DNA of 64,000 nucleotides from Leptospira johnsonii (GTDB lineage Bacteria; Spirochaetota; Leptospiria; Leptospirales; Leptospiraceae). Within the stretch, counting starts at the first letter, position 1. Each line of letters begins with the position of its first letter. Below are positions 9,213-16,685 of this stretch, piece after piece. The notes below the pieces were generated by a model. The model was not told the origin of the DNA. It made no database searches and worked only from the letters and a program-made list of their open reading frames with translations. The position numbers were made by a program, and so were the translations under genes. The DNA is taken from assembly GCF_003112675.1 (NCBI RefSeq), contig NZ_BFAY01000007.1, forward strand, positions 248,001 through 312,000, in the 5' to 3' direction.

Positions 9213-10565
9213 ATGGAATTTGCAATCGTATTACTCACCGGTCTTCTCATCGGCTTTGGCCTGGCATTCTTCTTGGCAAAGGCTCTCTATTCCAAAGAGT
9301 CTGGGATCAATCCGAATGAACACGAAAAGTTAAAATTAGACAAAGCGGGACTTCTCACCTCGGAGCAAAGATCTAAGGAAAGGATCCTTCAGTTAGAAAA
9401 AGAGTTAAAAGAGAATTCCGAAAAAACGGAAAAAGCGATCGGCTATTACCAAGCCATGAAAAAAGAATCCGATCTTTTAAAGGAAAGATTGGAAAACCAA
9501 AAAAAAGAATTCGAAGAGCTCATGACCAAGCTGGACGAAAAGTTCAAACATGCAGCCAATCAGGCGTTGCTGGACAATTCCCAAAAATTCAACCAACAAA
9601 CCCACGAAAAAATGACCGACCTACTTCGTCCTTTTAAGGAAGAAATAGAAAAGTTCGGGGTCAAAGTAGAACTTTCTCATAAAGAGCATAAGGACGATAC
9701 CGCAAACCTAAAGGCTCAGATCAATAATCTATTAGAAATGAATAAAACACTTTCTGAAGATGCCAAAAGCTTGGCCTCCGCTCTGAAAGGAAACTCCAAG
9801 ACCCAAGGGGATTGGGGAGAAGGAATCCTAGAAAACATCCTTCAAAATAGCGGTTTAGTCAAAGGAAGAGAATACACTTCTCAGGAATCCGTACAAACGG
9901 AAGACGGAAGATTGAGACCGGATATAGTAGTCAAACTTCCTTCCGGAAAATCGATCGTAATAGACTCCAAGGTTTCCTTAACCGCATATGTAGAATACGC
10001 TTCCGCGGAAACGGAAGATATTAAAAAGGCAGCTCTGCAAAGACATCTCAAAAGTTTATATGAGCATGTTTCCGGATTATACAAGAAGAATTACCAGTCT
10101 TTGTATGGAATAGAATCCTTGGACTTTGTGTTGATGTTCCTTCCAGTGGAACCTTCTTATTATGAAGCTGTTCGTACAGATCCTAAATTTTTAGAAGAAG
10201 CTTATGCAAAAAATATCCTGATAGTTACTCCTTCCACTCTAATGGTTTCCTTAAAGATGGTAGCCAATCTTTGGAGAAAGGAAAAACAAAACAAGAACTC
10301 AGAACAGATCGCAGAAGAATCCGGCAAGATGTACGACAAGATCGTAGAGATCGTCACCGCATTGGAAGCACTTGGAAAGTCCATAGATAAGTCCAAGGAC
10401 AACTATGATGCAGTTCTAGGAAAATTAAAATCAGGCAGAGGAAATCTTTTAGGAAGAGCGGAGAATATTCGTAAACTTGGAGCCAAAGTCCGCAAGTCCT
10501 TAGATTCTACTTCCGATGATTCCCAAGAAGATGCGGAAGAAACTCTGTTTTTAAACGGAGAATAA
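9213..10565 (+). CDS. rmuC: DNA recombination protein RmuC
   Basis: 450 aa from the ATG at 9213, which has AGGAG 7 bases upstream; an upstream in-frame start lacks this. One N-terminal transmembrane helix (FAIVLLTGLLIGFGLAFFLA) is followed by a long coiled coil (about residues 40-200) and the RmuC nuclease-like domain: GNSKTQGDWGE, GREYTSQ, RPDIVVKLPSGKSIVIDSK, MFLPVEPSY, ILIVTPSTLM. Family members limit inversions and act in DNA repair. The Asp-Lys of VIDSK recalls the PD-(D/E)XK core. It stands alone, convergent with the cyclase gene. Confidence 0.93.
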   Translation: MEFAIVLLTGLLIGFGLAFFLAKALYSKESGINPNEHEKLKLDKAGLLTSEQRSKERILQLEKELKENSEKTEKAIGYYQAMKKESDLLKERLENQKKEFEELMTKLDEKFKHAANQALLDNSQKFNQQTHEKMTDLLRPFKEEIEKFGVKVELSHKEHKDDTANLKAQINNLLEMNKTLSEDAKSLASALKGNSKTQGDWGEGILENILQNSGLVKGREYTSQESVQTEDGRLRPDIVVKLPSGKSIVIDSKVSLTAYVEYASAETEDIKKAALQRHLKSLYEHVSGLYKKNYQSLYGIESLDFVLMFLPVEPSYYEAVRTDPKFLEEAYAKNILIVTPSTLMVSLKMVANLWRKEKQNKNSEQIAEESGKMYDKIVEIVTALEALGKSIDKSKDNYDAVLGKLKSGRGNLLGRAENIRKLGAKVRKSLDSTSDDSQEDAEETLFLNGE

Positions 10566-10572
10566 TCTAATA

Positions 10573-12654
10573 TTACGCTAGATCCGGACCGGGCTGCACT
10601 CTTACGGTCGAAGAATAAATTTGTTCCGTACAACGTTTTAAGTATAAGTTCGCGGCCCTGTCTCCGGAATACATCCTTAGAGCCTCTCTAAAAGATTCTC
10701 CAGAATCTAAATATTTCCCGAAATGGAAAAGCTCCACTCCCCTTTCAAAATTACTTTTAGATTTTAAGAATGCCTCTTTTTCGGTTTTGCTTAAGTAATC
10801 TCCCAATTCGTAGATCGCTCTAGGTTCTTCTTTTCCTCTAAATTTGAGTTTATCCAATTTACGAAGTAAGAATTTTTCGGGAGATTTTAATCTAGAATAA
10901 GTATCTTCGCTGATCAATATATTAGAACCGTAATATTTATTCAAAGCTTCTAATTTAGAGGCCAGATGGACCGCATCAGAGATCACTGTGCTTTCCATAC
11001 GATCTCCTGAACCGACCAAACCCATCATCAAGGAACCGGTATGGATCCCGATCCCAACTCCGATTGCTCGATTTCCTTGGTCCATTCTTCTTTGGTTATA
11101 ATCCAAAATACGATTTTGCATGGAGATGGCTGCGTTCACCGCATCGTCAGAGCTTTCCGGGAAGAGTGCCATAATCGCATCCCCGAAATACTTATCCACA
11201 AAACCGTGGTTGGAATGAATAAGAGGCTCCATCTCTGAAATATAAGAATTTAGTAATTCAAAACTTTCCTTGGAATCCAGACTTTCCGAAATCTCTGTAA
11301 AGGACCTAATATCAGCAAATAGGATGGTCATTTCCTTTTTGATCTGGTCCCCTGGCCTCATATCCTCCAGCTTTCCTTTTCCTAAAAATTCCAAAAAGCT
11401 GATAGGAACAAATCTGCTATATGTTTCGTTCAAACGTTGTAGGCGATCCGAGAGTTTTTCCTTTTCTCTATATAGATCTCTGTATCTGGAAGAAAGAATA
11501 AATGTCTGAGTAAGAATTGCTACAAACAAACCGATCGGAATAATAAACCTTGCGAATATGATCTGTCTGGCAGCAAGCATATCGAAAATCCCCGCCACTA
11601 TTAATGCGAAGATCGCAAATCCGATTGTAAGAGAATATTGTTCTTTGTGAATGATCGCCCTAAAAAGTACTATGAGTGCGAATACCACTCCACCTAAAAA
11701 GACCATCTGATAATAAGGAACAGGCTTCGAAGCCATCGGGAAAGGGAAAAGTGTACTTAAGGAAAATGTAAAAGCAATCAGATAGAATAATAACATCCAT
11801 TTTCGCGGGAAGTAAGCCGGAAAGGAATGTCGTAAAAAATGAAGCCCTAAAGGTAAAGCCGCATACATGGTCAGATATTCCAGATTCATGGAAATACGAT
11901 AACCTACCCAAGGAAAATAGAATTGGATCAATTTTTCCTCAGTCACAAACAAACGAAAGAATAAACAAAAGCAGAATAATGCGAAAACCAAAGGAGTACG
12001 ATCCTGCCTTCTGAGAAAGAAAAGACCAAGATGGTAAATAGTGGACATGAAGAACAGTCCTGCCAAAAAAAGATCCCAATCCCGAAGTATTAGAATTTCT
12101 TTATAAAGAGCCTCCGCATCTCCGAAACGGATATCGAACCAAAGTCCTGTCAACCTATGATGAAAATTAGAAATTTTGAAACTAATATCCACTTCACGGG
12201 TGGGCTCATTCCATTCATAATAAACCGGCCGATTGTCCGGAGTGCTTGTCTCAAAAGAAGTTCCTGGTTTTCCCGAACTACCTGCGGAAACACCGTTGAC
12301 CAAAATTTCAAAAGCTGTTGCCTGGTGTTTGGAATAGATCGCTAAACGCCCATGTTTTTCAGGAAGAAGTATTTTTAATTTAAGAAGCGCATAACCTGCA
12401 CCCTGCCAAACTCCAGGGATCTTACGGAATTCGGGGGATTTTTCGGAATTAAGATCCGGTTGAAATGTATTCGGAAAAAAAGACCAATCTCCCTGGAGAT
12501 TGATAGTAGGATTGGATTTATAATCCCAACGGGTTAAATCCAAAATTCCTTTTTGAGCGACCGGTGCATCTCCAGATGAGCAAGAAACTAAAAAGATACA
12601 GAAAATTATAGAAAGTAAATATTGAAAACGGAAAGCTGTCGGCTCGGGGTCCAT
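10573..12654 (-). CDS. Membrane receptor-type adenylate/guanylate cyclase (7TMR-DISM plus class III cyclase)
   Basis: 693 aa. The N-terminus has a hydrophobic stretch ending FLVSCSSGD, so it may be both signal-cleaved and lipid-modified. Residues about 30-180 form a beta-rich extracytoplasmic sensor (7TMR-DISMED2-like: LQGDWSFFP, PGVWQG, GLWFDIRFGD). About 190-390 are seven transmembrane helices, followed by a short coiled-coil linker. About 430-610 are a class III cyclase domain with both metal aspartates (LFADIRSF and DKYFGDAIMALF) and the VISDAVHLASKLEALN segment. The C-terminus is helical and TPR-like (FHFGKYLDSGESFREALR). It probably makes cAMP in response to an outside ligand, and the Lys in DKYFGD favours ATP. 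No obvious ribosome site precedes the ATG. Confidence 0.88.
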   Translation of the reverse strand: MDPEPTAFRFQYLLSIIFCIFLVSCSSGDAPVAQKGILDLTRWDYKSNPTINLQGDWSFFPNTFQPDLNSEKSPEFRKIPGVWQGAGYALLKLKILLPEKHGRLAIYSKHQATAFEILVNGVSAGSSGKPGTSFETSTPDNRPVYYEWNEPTREVDISFKISNFHHRLTGLWFDIRFGDAEALYKEILILRDWDLFLAGLFFMSTIYHLGLFFLRRQDRTPLVFALFCFCLFFRLFVTEEKLIQFYFPWVGYRISMNLEYLTMYAALPLGLHFLRHSFPAYFPRKWMLLFYLIAFTFSLSTLFPFPMASKPVPYYQMVFLGGVVFALIVLFRAIIHKEQYSLTIGFAIFALIVAGIFDMLAARQIIFARFIIPIGLFVAILTQTFILSSRYRDLYREKEKLSDRLQRLNETYSRFVPISFLEFLGKGKLEDMRPGDQIKKEMTILFADIRSFTEISESLDSKESFELLNSYISEMEPLIHSNHGFVDKYFGDAIMALFPESSDDAVNAAISMQNRILDYNQRRMDQGNRAIGVGIGIHTGSLMMGLVGSGDRMESTVISDAVHLASKLEALNKYYGSNILISEDTYSRLKSPEKFLLRKLDKLKFRGKEEPRAIYELGDYLSKTEKEAFLKSKSNFERGVELFHFGKYLDSGESFREALRMYSGDRAANLYLKRCTEQIYSSTVRVQPGPDLA

Positions 12655-12757
12655 TGTTTTTATCGCTCAGTGATCTAACAAAACGATGGCTTTGTCAAGA
12701 GATTATGGATTTCTTTTTTTTCTTTACCCTTTTCGGTAGAAAACTAACGTAATTCAA

Positions 12758-13726
12758 ATGTTTCGAAACCATTTCAAAATAAATGTACTTCTTTTAACCG
12801 TGTTCGCTATTATCGGGAACTGTGGAGATGGCTTAAGAGGCAAACCTACGCAGGCGATACCGGAACTGGCAGGATTTTATGTGAACGAGAAATCAAAAGA
12901 GTGGTTCGACAAGGGAAAGATCAAAATACAAACTCTTTGGATCCGACGTACGGCAAAAGGAGAAATGGAATTTTCCGGCGAAACATTGACCAGACTCCAA
13001 TTTAGCATTAGCGAAAATAGGGAAGAATTAAAAGTCAAATCAGGGAAGATACAAACGAGCGATAGAGAACTTTTATTTTTCGAAACAATTGCAAGAGAAT
13101 TCCATCGCAACTACCACGGCAAAAATACGGAAGACCCTAAAAGCTGGGAGGTACGTTCCTTCGGGCCATTTATAAAAGTAAAAGAATTTGGCAAATTATT
13201 GGGAGAAGGAACCGGAAGATCCGCAGAATTTTCCCAGGACAAAAACTCCATCGTATTTTCCAACGGAGATGTTTACAGAAGGATAGGCAATCCTCTCTTG
13301 GGGAGGATCTCCATCAATCTTGGAAAATTCAAAAAGACCATAGATAACGAGGTGGCAGGAGTAATATTATTTCCTTTAGATGCACAAGCATTCCCTCAAA
13401 CGGAAGGAAAACAAAACTTCTTCGCGCTATTTTCCACCACAGATACTTTAGCTGTAGGAACTCCAATCAAGATCGCCGAATTTCCGGGCCAGGTCCAAGA
13501 AGTTTTCGAAAATGTAGCGGTTGTAGAATTGAACAAGACCAAACCCGGGATTGCAGCTCCCAAGATCCAAAACTTCTCTTCTATAATTTTAGATGGTGTA
13601 GTGGATAGCAAAACAATCTCTCAAAAAGAGAGTACGGACGAATTGATCCGAAGATTAAAACAAGACCCGAACGTTTCTAAAGAAGAGCTGATCCGGGAAC
13701 TGGAAAAGCTTAAGACCAAAGAATAA
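12758..13726 (+). CDS. Hypothetical lipoprotein
   Basis: 322 aa, not assigned to a known family. It starts with a hydrophobic signal ending IIGNCGDG (Cys about residue 22), a plausible lipobox. The body is beta-rich with many Lys/Glu. A central segment (GVILFPLDAQAFP to VGTPIKIAEFPGQVQEVFENVAVVE) looks like a small beta-barrel domain. The last 35 residues are a charged helix with repeated RRLKQD/RELEKLK patterns. It lies in a head-to-head arrangement with the cyclase gene, 103 bases apart, so the two promoters share that gap. Function unknown. Confidence 0.75.
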   Translation: MFRNHFKINVLLLTVFAIIGNCGDGLRGKPTQAIPELAGFYVNEKSKEWFDKGKIKIQTLWIRRTAKGEMEFSGETLTRLQFSISENREELKVKSGKIQTSDRELLFFETIAREFHRNYHGKNTEDPKSWEVRSFGPFIKVKEFGKLLGEGTGRSAEFSQDKNSIVFSNGDVYRRIGNPLLGRISINLGKFKKTIDNEVAGVILFPLDAQAFPQTEGKQNFFALFSTTDTLAVGTPIKIAEFPGQVQEVFENVAVVELNKTKPGIAAPKIQNFSSIILDGVVDSKTISQKESTDELIRRLKQDPNVSKEELIRELEKLKTKE

Positions 13727-13791
13727 GTCCAACTCACGAGCTTTCAAGAGCCTGAACTTTTGAGGACAGGCCCTTAAAAAACTTTTCCGGA

Positions 13792-14241
13792 TCATTTCCG
13801 GGAAAGTATCTGCAGGCCGGAAATCATATCTTTCCTTTTCCCACCCAGAATAGAAAAAAAGTCCTCATCAAAATCTTCCACTACTTTGACTGCCTGCTTA
13901 AGTGTCTTTTGGCCTTCGGAAGTGGTCTTCACTAATTTTGCACGGGTGTCAGTCTCATGAGAGATACGTCTGACTAACTTTTTAGATTCTAAAGTCCTAA
14001 GTACGGTAGAAGTAGTCATAGGATCCGTTTTTGCCCTGTCTGCAATTTTGATCTGAGTAGTCTCTTCTTCGTGGAGCTCCAGCCAATGGGTAACAGCTAA
14101 AAGAACGAACTGTGCATGGGTTAGATCCAAAGGTTCTAAAACCTTTCGGATCTCCCTTTGCCAAAGATTTGTGACCTGCCATAACAAAAATCCAGGGCTA
14201 TCGTCGGATTTATCGTATCTGAATATTTTTTCCTTCGACAC
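13792..14241 (-). CDS. MarR-family transcriptional regulator
   Basis: 149 aa from a GTG at 14241, placed two bases after the stop of the upstream SRPBCC gene. A longer reading from 14331 would overlap that gene by 88 bases and add residues foreign to the family. The winged-helix region is clear: LTHAQFVLLAVTHWL, IADRAKTDPMTTSTVLRTLE (recognition helix), KKLVRRISHETDTRAK (wing). Dimer helices lie at both ends. MarR proteins usually repress their own operon until a phenolic or oxidising ligand binds. The three palindromes in front of the operon (14684-14756) are the likely targets. Confidence 0.88.
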   Translation of the reverse strand: MSKEKIFRYDKSDDSPGFLLWQVTNLWQREIRKVLEPLDLTHAQFVLLAVTHWLELHEEETTQIKIADRAKTDPMTTSTVLRTLESKKLVRRISHETDTRAKLVKTTSEGQKTLKQAVKVVEDFDEDFFSILGGKRKDMISGLQILSRK

Positions 14242-14243
14242 TT

Positions 14244-14666
14244 CTACAAACCCTTCCGGACCAGTTCTGAAAAGTGTAGGATCTCCTTTTCCATTCCATT
14301 TGCTTGTTCTTCTCCGATGATCTTTTTCCATAAAAATCCCAGGGGACCGGAGATCGTAAGTTCTACTTTGATCTCAGTTCCTTCTTTTTTAGGAGAGAAA
14401 TAATGCATAAACTTCATTTTCGCACCGGGCAGATAAGTCACGTCTCCAAATACAAAAGGTTTTTCGGATTCAGTGATAAGGACCTTACAAACAAATCCAC
14501 CCTTTGGTTTTAGGACAAATTCCTTACCTACGGAAACTTCTCCTTCTATCTTGGTCCATTCAATGTCCGAATCCCATTTAGACCAGTTCGCAACGTCGGC
14601 CCTTGCCTTCCAAAGCGATTCCGCATCTATTCCTTTTACTATTGTATTATACTCATACTTCCACAT
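14244..14666 (-). CDS. SRPBCC (START/Bet v 1-like) domain protein
   Basis: 140 aa from the ATG at 14666, behind a good ribosome site (GGAGGAA). An upstream in-frame ATG at 14753 would place the start within the operator region and is rejected. The fold is suggested by YEYNTIVKGIDAESLWKARA, NWSKWDSDIEWTKIEG, GKEFVLKPKGG and the long C-terminal helix. Members of this group (polyketide cyclase/dehydrase-like) bind hydrophobic small molecules. Together with the MarR regulator right behind it, the product may bind or process the inducer. It is the first gene of a two-gene operon. Confidence 0.85.
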   Translation of the reverse strand: MWKYEYNTIVKGIDAESLWKARADVANWSKWDSDIEWTKIEGEVSVGKEFVLKPKGGFVCKVLITESEKPFVFGDVTYLPGAKMKFMHYFSPKKEGTEIKVELTISGPLGFLWKKIIGEEQANGMEKEILHFSELVRKGL

Positions 14667-14683
14667 TTTATTCCTCCAGATAG

Positions 14684-14756
14684 TAAGCGCACTTACCATA
14701 TGGACATCTGTATAATAAGTGCACATATTATGCAAGCAATATAATAAGCACACTTA
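14684..14756 (-). promoter_or_regulatory. Three spaced palindromic operators in front of the SRPBCC-MarR operon
   Basis: Three related palindromes with consensus TAAGYRCACWTA occur at 14684-14695 (TAAGCGCACTTA), 14716-14727 (TAAGTGCACATA) and 14745-14756 (TAAGCACACTTA). Centre distances are 32 and 29 bp, close to three helical turns each. On the minus strand a TTGCTT and a TATTAT/TTATAC segment flank the middle copy, so it would lie between -35 and -10. Such spaced half-symmetric sites fit cooperative binding by the MarR protein encoded in the same operon. Confidence 0.7.
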
Positions 14757-14767
14757 CTATGTTGGGG

Positions 14768-14797
14768 ATAAAAAAAAACGCCTCCGAATGGAGGCGC
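14768..14797 (-). terminator. Intrinsic terminator of the lipase gene
   Basis: A perfect 7-bp stem (14779-14785 with 14790-14796, GAAT loop) is followed on the minus strand by nine T residues. It lies about 30 bases after the lipase stop and just before the upstream end of the operator array. Confidence 0.88.
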
Positions 14798-14827
14798 ATC
14801 CTATTTTACGAGATCGAAACTGACTTC

Positions 14828-15748
14828 TTATTGGTTACTTTTTGCGTTAGAAGCCATTTTTAAGTAATAACCGTTAGTATCATACCAGGTCTGTCCGAGG
14901 TATAATGCGTTGGTTGCTTCTAGGTGGTCCACACCTGTGGTAAGTATTCCGTAAGAAGGACCACCTTTCCAGGTTCCCCATCTTTGAGAATCATCAGGAA
15001 CCACACCGTCATTCCATACGCTCATTCCATAGAAAGGAGCTCCGATGGAACAAATCGGCGCAAGAAGTCCCATTGCAGGGTGTTGGATAAGATCATTACC
15101 GATCATATAAGATCCGTAAGAGAAATACTTAACCCCGGAAGCATTCGGAACGCTTGCGTTAAAAGAAGTAGCGCCGCTTACAGTAAGAAGTTTTAATGCG
15201 GCAACTGCGTTTTGGCTAGACTGGCCATAAACCACTCCTACCAAAGTATTTACTACAGTTCCTACGTAAGGGAGAGCCCAATTCGGGATCACAGCCTCTA
15301 TCACGCTTGCAACCGGACTTCCTTTGTGAGGCGTATTGATTGTGGTGAGGGTTGCCACTTTACTTGCAAAACTAAGATTCGCAACAAGGTAACGAGCGTC
15401 CAATCCACCTTGAGAATGTCCAAGGATATGAACTTTTCCGGTGTAATTATTAGCTGCCATCGCAGTTTGGATCGCTGTTTTTAACTGAGCAGCTCTCGCT
15501 GCAGAAGAGTTCGTAGCGGTCACAGTAGGAGTGAGAACAGTGGCTCCTTGGGATTGAAGATAAGCTGCGTTTCCGCCCCAATAGTCAACAATACCAGTAG
15601 ATTTACCCCAACCAAAAATACCATGAGTCAATATGATCGGATAAGATCCGGCTAAAGGTTTAGTTGAAGAACCTCCACCAGATGCGCTCACTGCTCCCGC
15701 TGCTAGGAATAGAACCCCAGCTACCAATAACTTTGCTCTTTTTAACAT
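14828..15748 (-). CDS. Secreted triacylglycerol lipase (alpha/beta hydrolase, bacterial lipase family I)
   Basis: 306 aa. A signal peptide of about 22 residues ends near AVSASGG. The mature protein begins YPIILTHGIFGWG, the oxyanion-hole HG of Pseudomonas/Burkholderia-type lipases. The nucleophile elbow is GHSQGGLDARYL (Ser about residue 112), with NTPHKGSPVA downstream as in family I. The likely acid residue is in the VWNDGVVPDDSQRWG segment and the catalytic His in VDHLEATN. AAGGAGA precedes the ATG. Relatives hydrolyse long-chain triglycerides outside the cell and often need a Lif foldase; none is seen nearby. The gene is monocistronic with its own terminator. Confidence 0.9.
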   Translation of the reverse strand: MLKRAKLLVAGVLFLAAGAVSASGGGSSTKPLAGSYPIILTHGIFGWGKSTGIVDYWGGNAAYLQSQGATVLTPTVTATNSSAARAAQLKTAIQTAMAANNYTGKVHILGHSQGGLDARYLVANLSFASKVATLTTINTPHKGSPVASVIEAVIPNWALPYVGTVVNTLVGVVYGQSSQNAVAALKLLTVSGATSFNASVPNASGVKYFSYGSYMIGNDLIQHPAMGLLAPICSIGAPFYGMSVWNDGVVPDDSQRWGTWKGGPSYGILTTGVDHLEATNALYLGQTWYDTNGYYLKMASNAKSNQ

Positions 15749-16106
15749 TCTCCTTAACCCTCTTCTTTTAAACTATTCTCTCTACGGATCCCACTTCCCT
15801 GGGCTTTGCCTCTTTAGGAAGGAGTTCTTTTTATATATAACAAACAATCGATTTAGATATTTAATTTCGAACGTTCGCTATTTGAACCTTTGTCCACCTC
15901 TTCTGTGTCTCCGGCTCACAAAGTTGATTATAGAACGGCGTTAAATTGTCAATTGAGAAAATAAGAGAATTATAAGTGAAAAGGAAAAAATGATCTTAAA
16001 CCGATCGTTCAATTAAAAATAAAGATAAAGAATATTCTGAAATTATAATATGTTTTACACCATTCGGTGTAGCAGAATCTCTGTATCGATCGATACATTG
16101 TGAAAC
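15749..16106. other. AT-rich intergenic region with palindromes, no gene seen
   Basis: This 358-base gap holds the lipase upstream region and the 3' flank of the Cys-rich protein gene. No convincing ORF or RNA gene is visible. It contains CGAACGTTCG (15868-15877), a hairpin with arms TACACC/GGTGTA (16056-16071) and a perfect 16-bp palindrome TGTATCGATCGATACA (16082-16097). The hairpins lack a T run on either strand, so they are not classical terminators; their role is unknown. Confidence 0.5.
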
Positions 16107-16568
16107 TTATTTAGAACATATACTTTCAATCTGTTCAGAAAGTGATACAGAATCTGCGCATCCCCAAGAACAGGAACACCCACCCTGGCTCCAAACGCTA
16201 AGTTTTAATGTACACCAACAACCGTGCTCGCAAGACACTGGACCCGAAAGCTTTCTTACAAGAATTTCATTCTTCAGCAAATAAACAGATTCTCGATCGG
16301 GAGCAGACCAAAAGATCGGAATTGGACCAAATATAAGCCCATTTTTATCACTAGAATAGGATTTATAATAATGTACGATACAAGCTCCATCGGTTTCAAT
16401 CCGCAAAGGGGGCTTATTCATAGATTTTTGATAAGAATTTACAGTATCTGAGTATAGTGTATCTACTCTGAATCTGTCTCGAGTTGAATACAACATGAAC
16501 CCGAAACAGTTAAATAAAGGAACTATGATGAACGCTATGACAAACCGTTTGCAACAGAATAACTTCAT
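16107..16568 (-). CDS. Cys-rich hypothetical lipoprotein
   Basis: 153 aa, no family recognised. The N-terminus is basic then hydrophobic, ending VPLFNCFGF (Cys about residue 21), a plausible lipobox. The middle part has a short beta-like stretch (IETDGACIVHYYKSYS, GLIFGPIPIFWS). The last 45 residues are striking: CEHGCWCTLKL, then GGCSCSWGCAD and a final IESICSK, nine cysteines in all that could form disulfides or bind metal. Codon use is AT-rich compared with the flanking genes. It is bounded by palindromes on its 3' side and the typA terminator on its 5' side. Confidence 0.6.
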   Translation of the reverse strand: MKLFCCKRFVIAFIIVPLFNCFGFMLYSTRDRFRVDTLYSDTVNSYQKSMNKPPLRIETDGACIVHYYKSYSSDKNGLIFGPIPIFWSAPDRESVYLLKNEILVRKLSGPVSCEHGCWCTLKLSVWSQGGCSCSWGCADSVSLSEQIESICSK

Positions 16569-16625
16569 ACTAAGCCCTCAAATACTACTCTCATAAATCC
16601 TATGGAATTAAGAAAAAGGACAATA

Positions 16626-16650
16626 AAAAAGCCCCAATAAGGGGCTTTTT
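16626..16650. terminator. Bidirectional terminator between typA and the Cys-rich gene
   Basis: A near-perfect stem AAAAGCCCC/GGGGCTTTT with loop AATAA (16627-16649) has T-rich sequence on both strands. It lies 37 bases past the typA stop and would serve typA on the minus strand. Confidence 0.88.
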
Positions 16651-16685
16651 ACAATGTGGTTCGTTGGGAAAACCCTTGAAGTTAT

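Noticed and set aside
8897..9319. Lys-rich open frame across the helicase tail
   Set aside because: It is a shifted reading of the basic helicase tail and runs into the rmuC start region.
13792..14331. Longer MarR start at 14331
   Set aside because: It would overlap the SRPBCC gene by 88 bases and add residues foreign to MarR proteins; the GTG at 14241, two bases after the SRPBCC stop, fits better.
16056..16097. Hairpins downstream of the Cys-rich gene, considered as terminators
   Set aside because: No T run follows either hairpin on the relevant strand.
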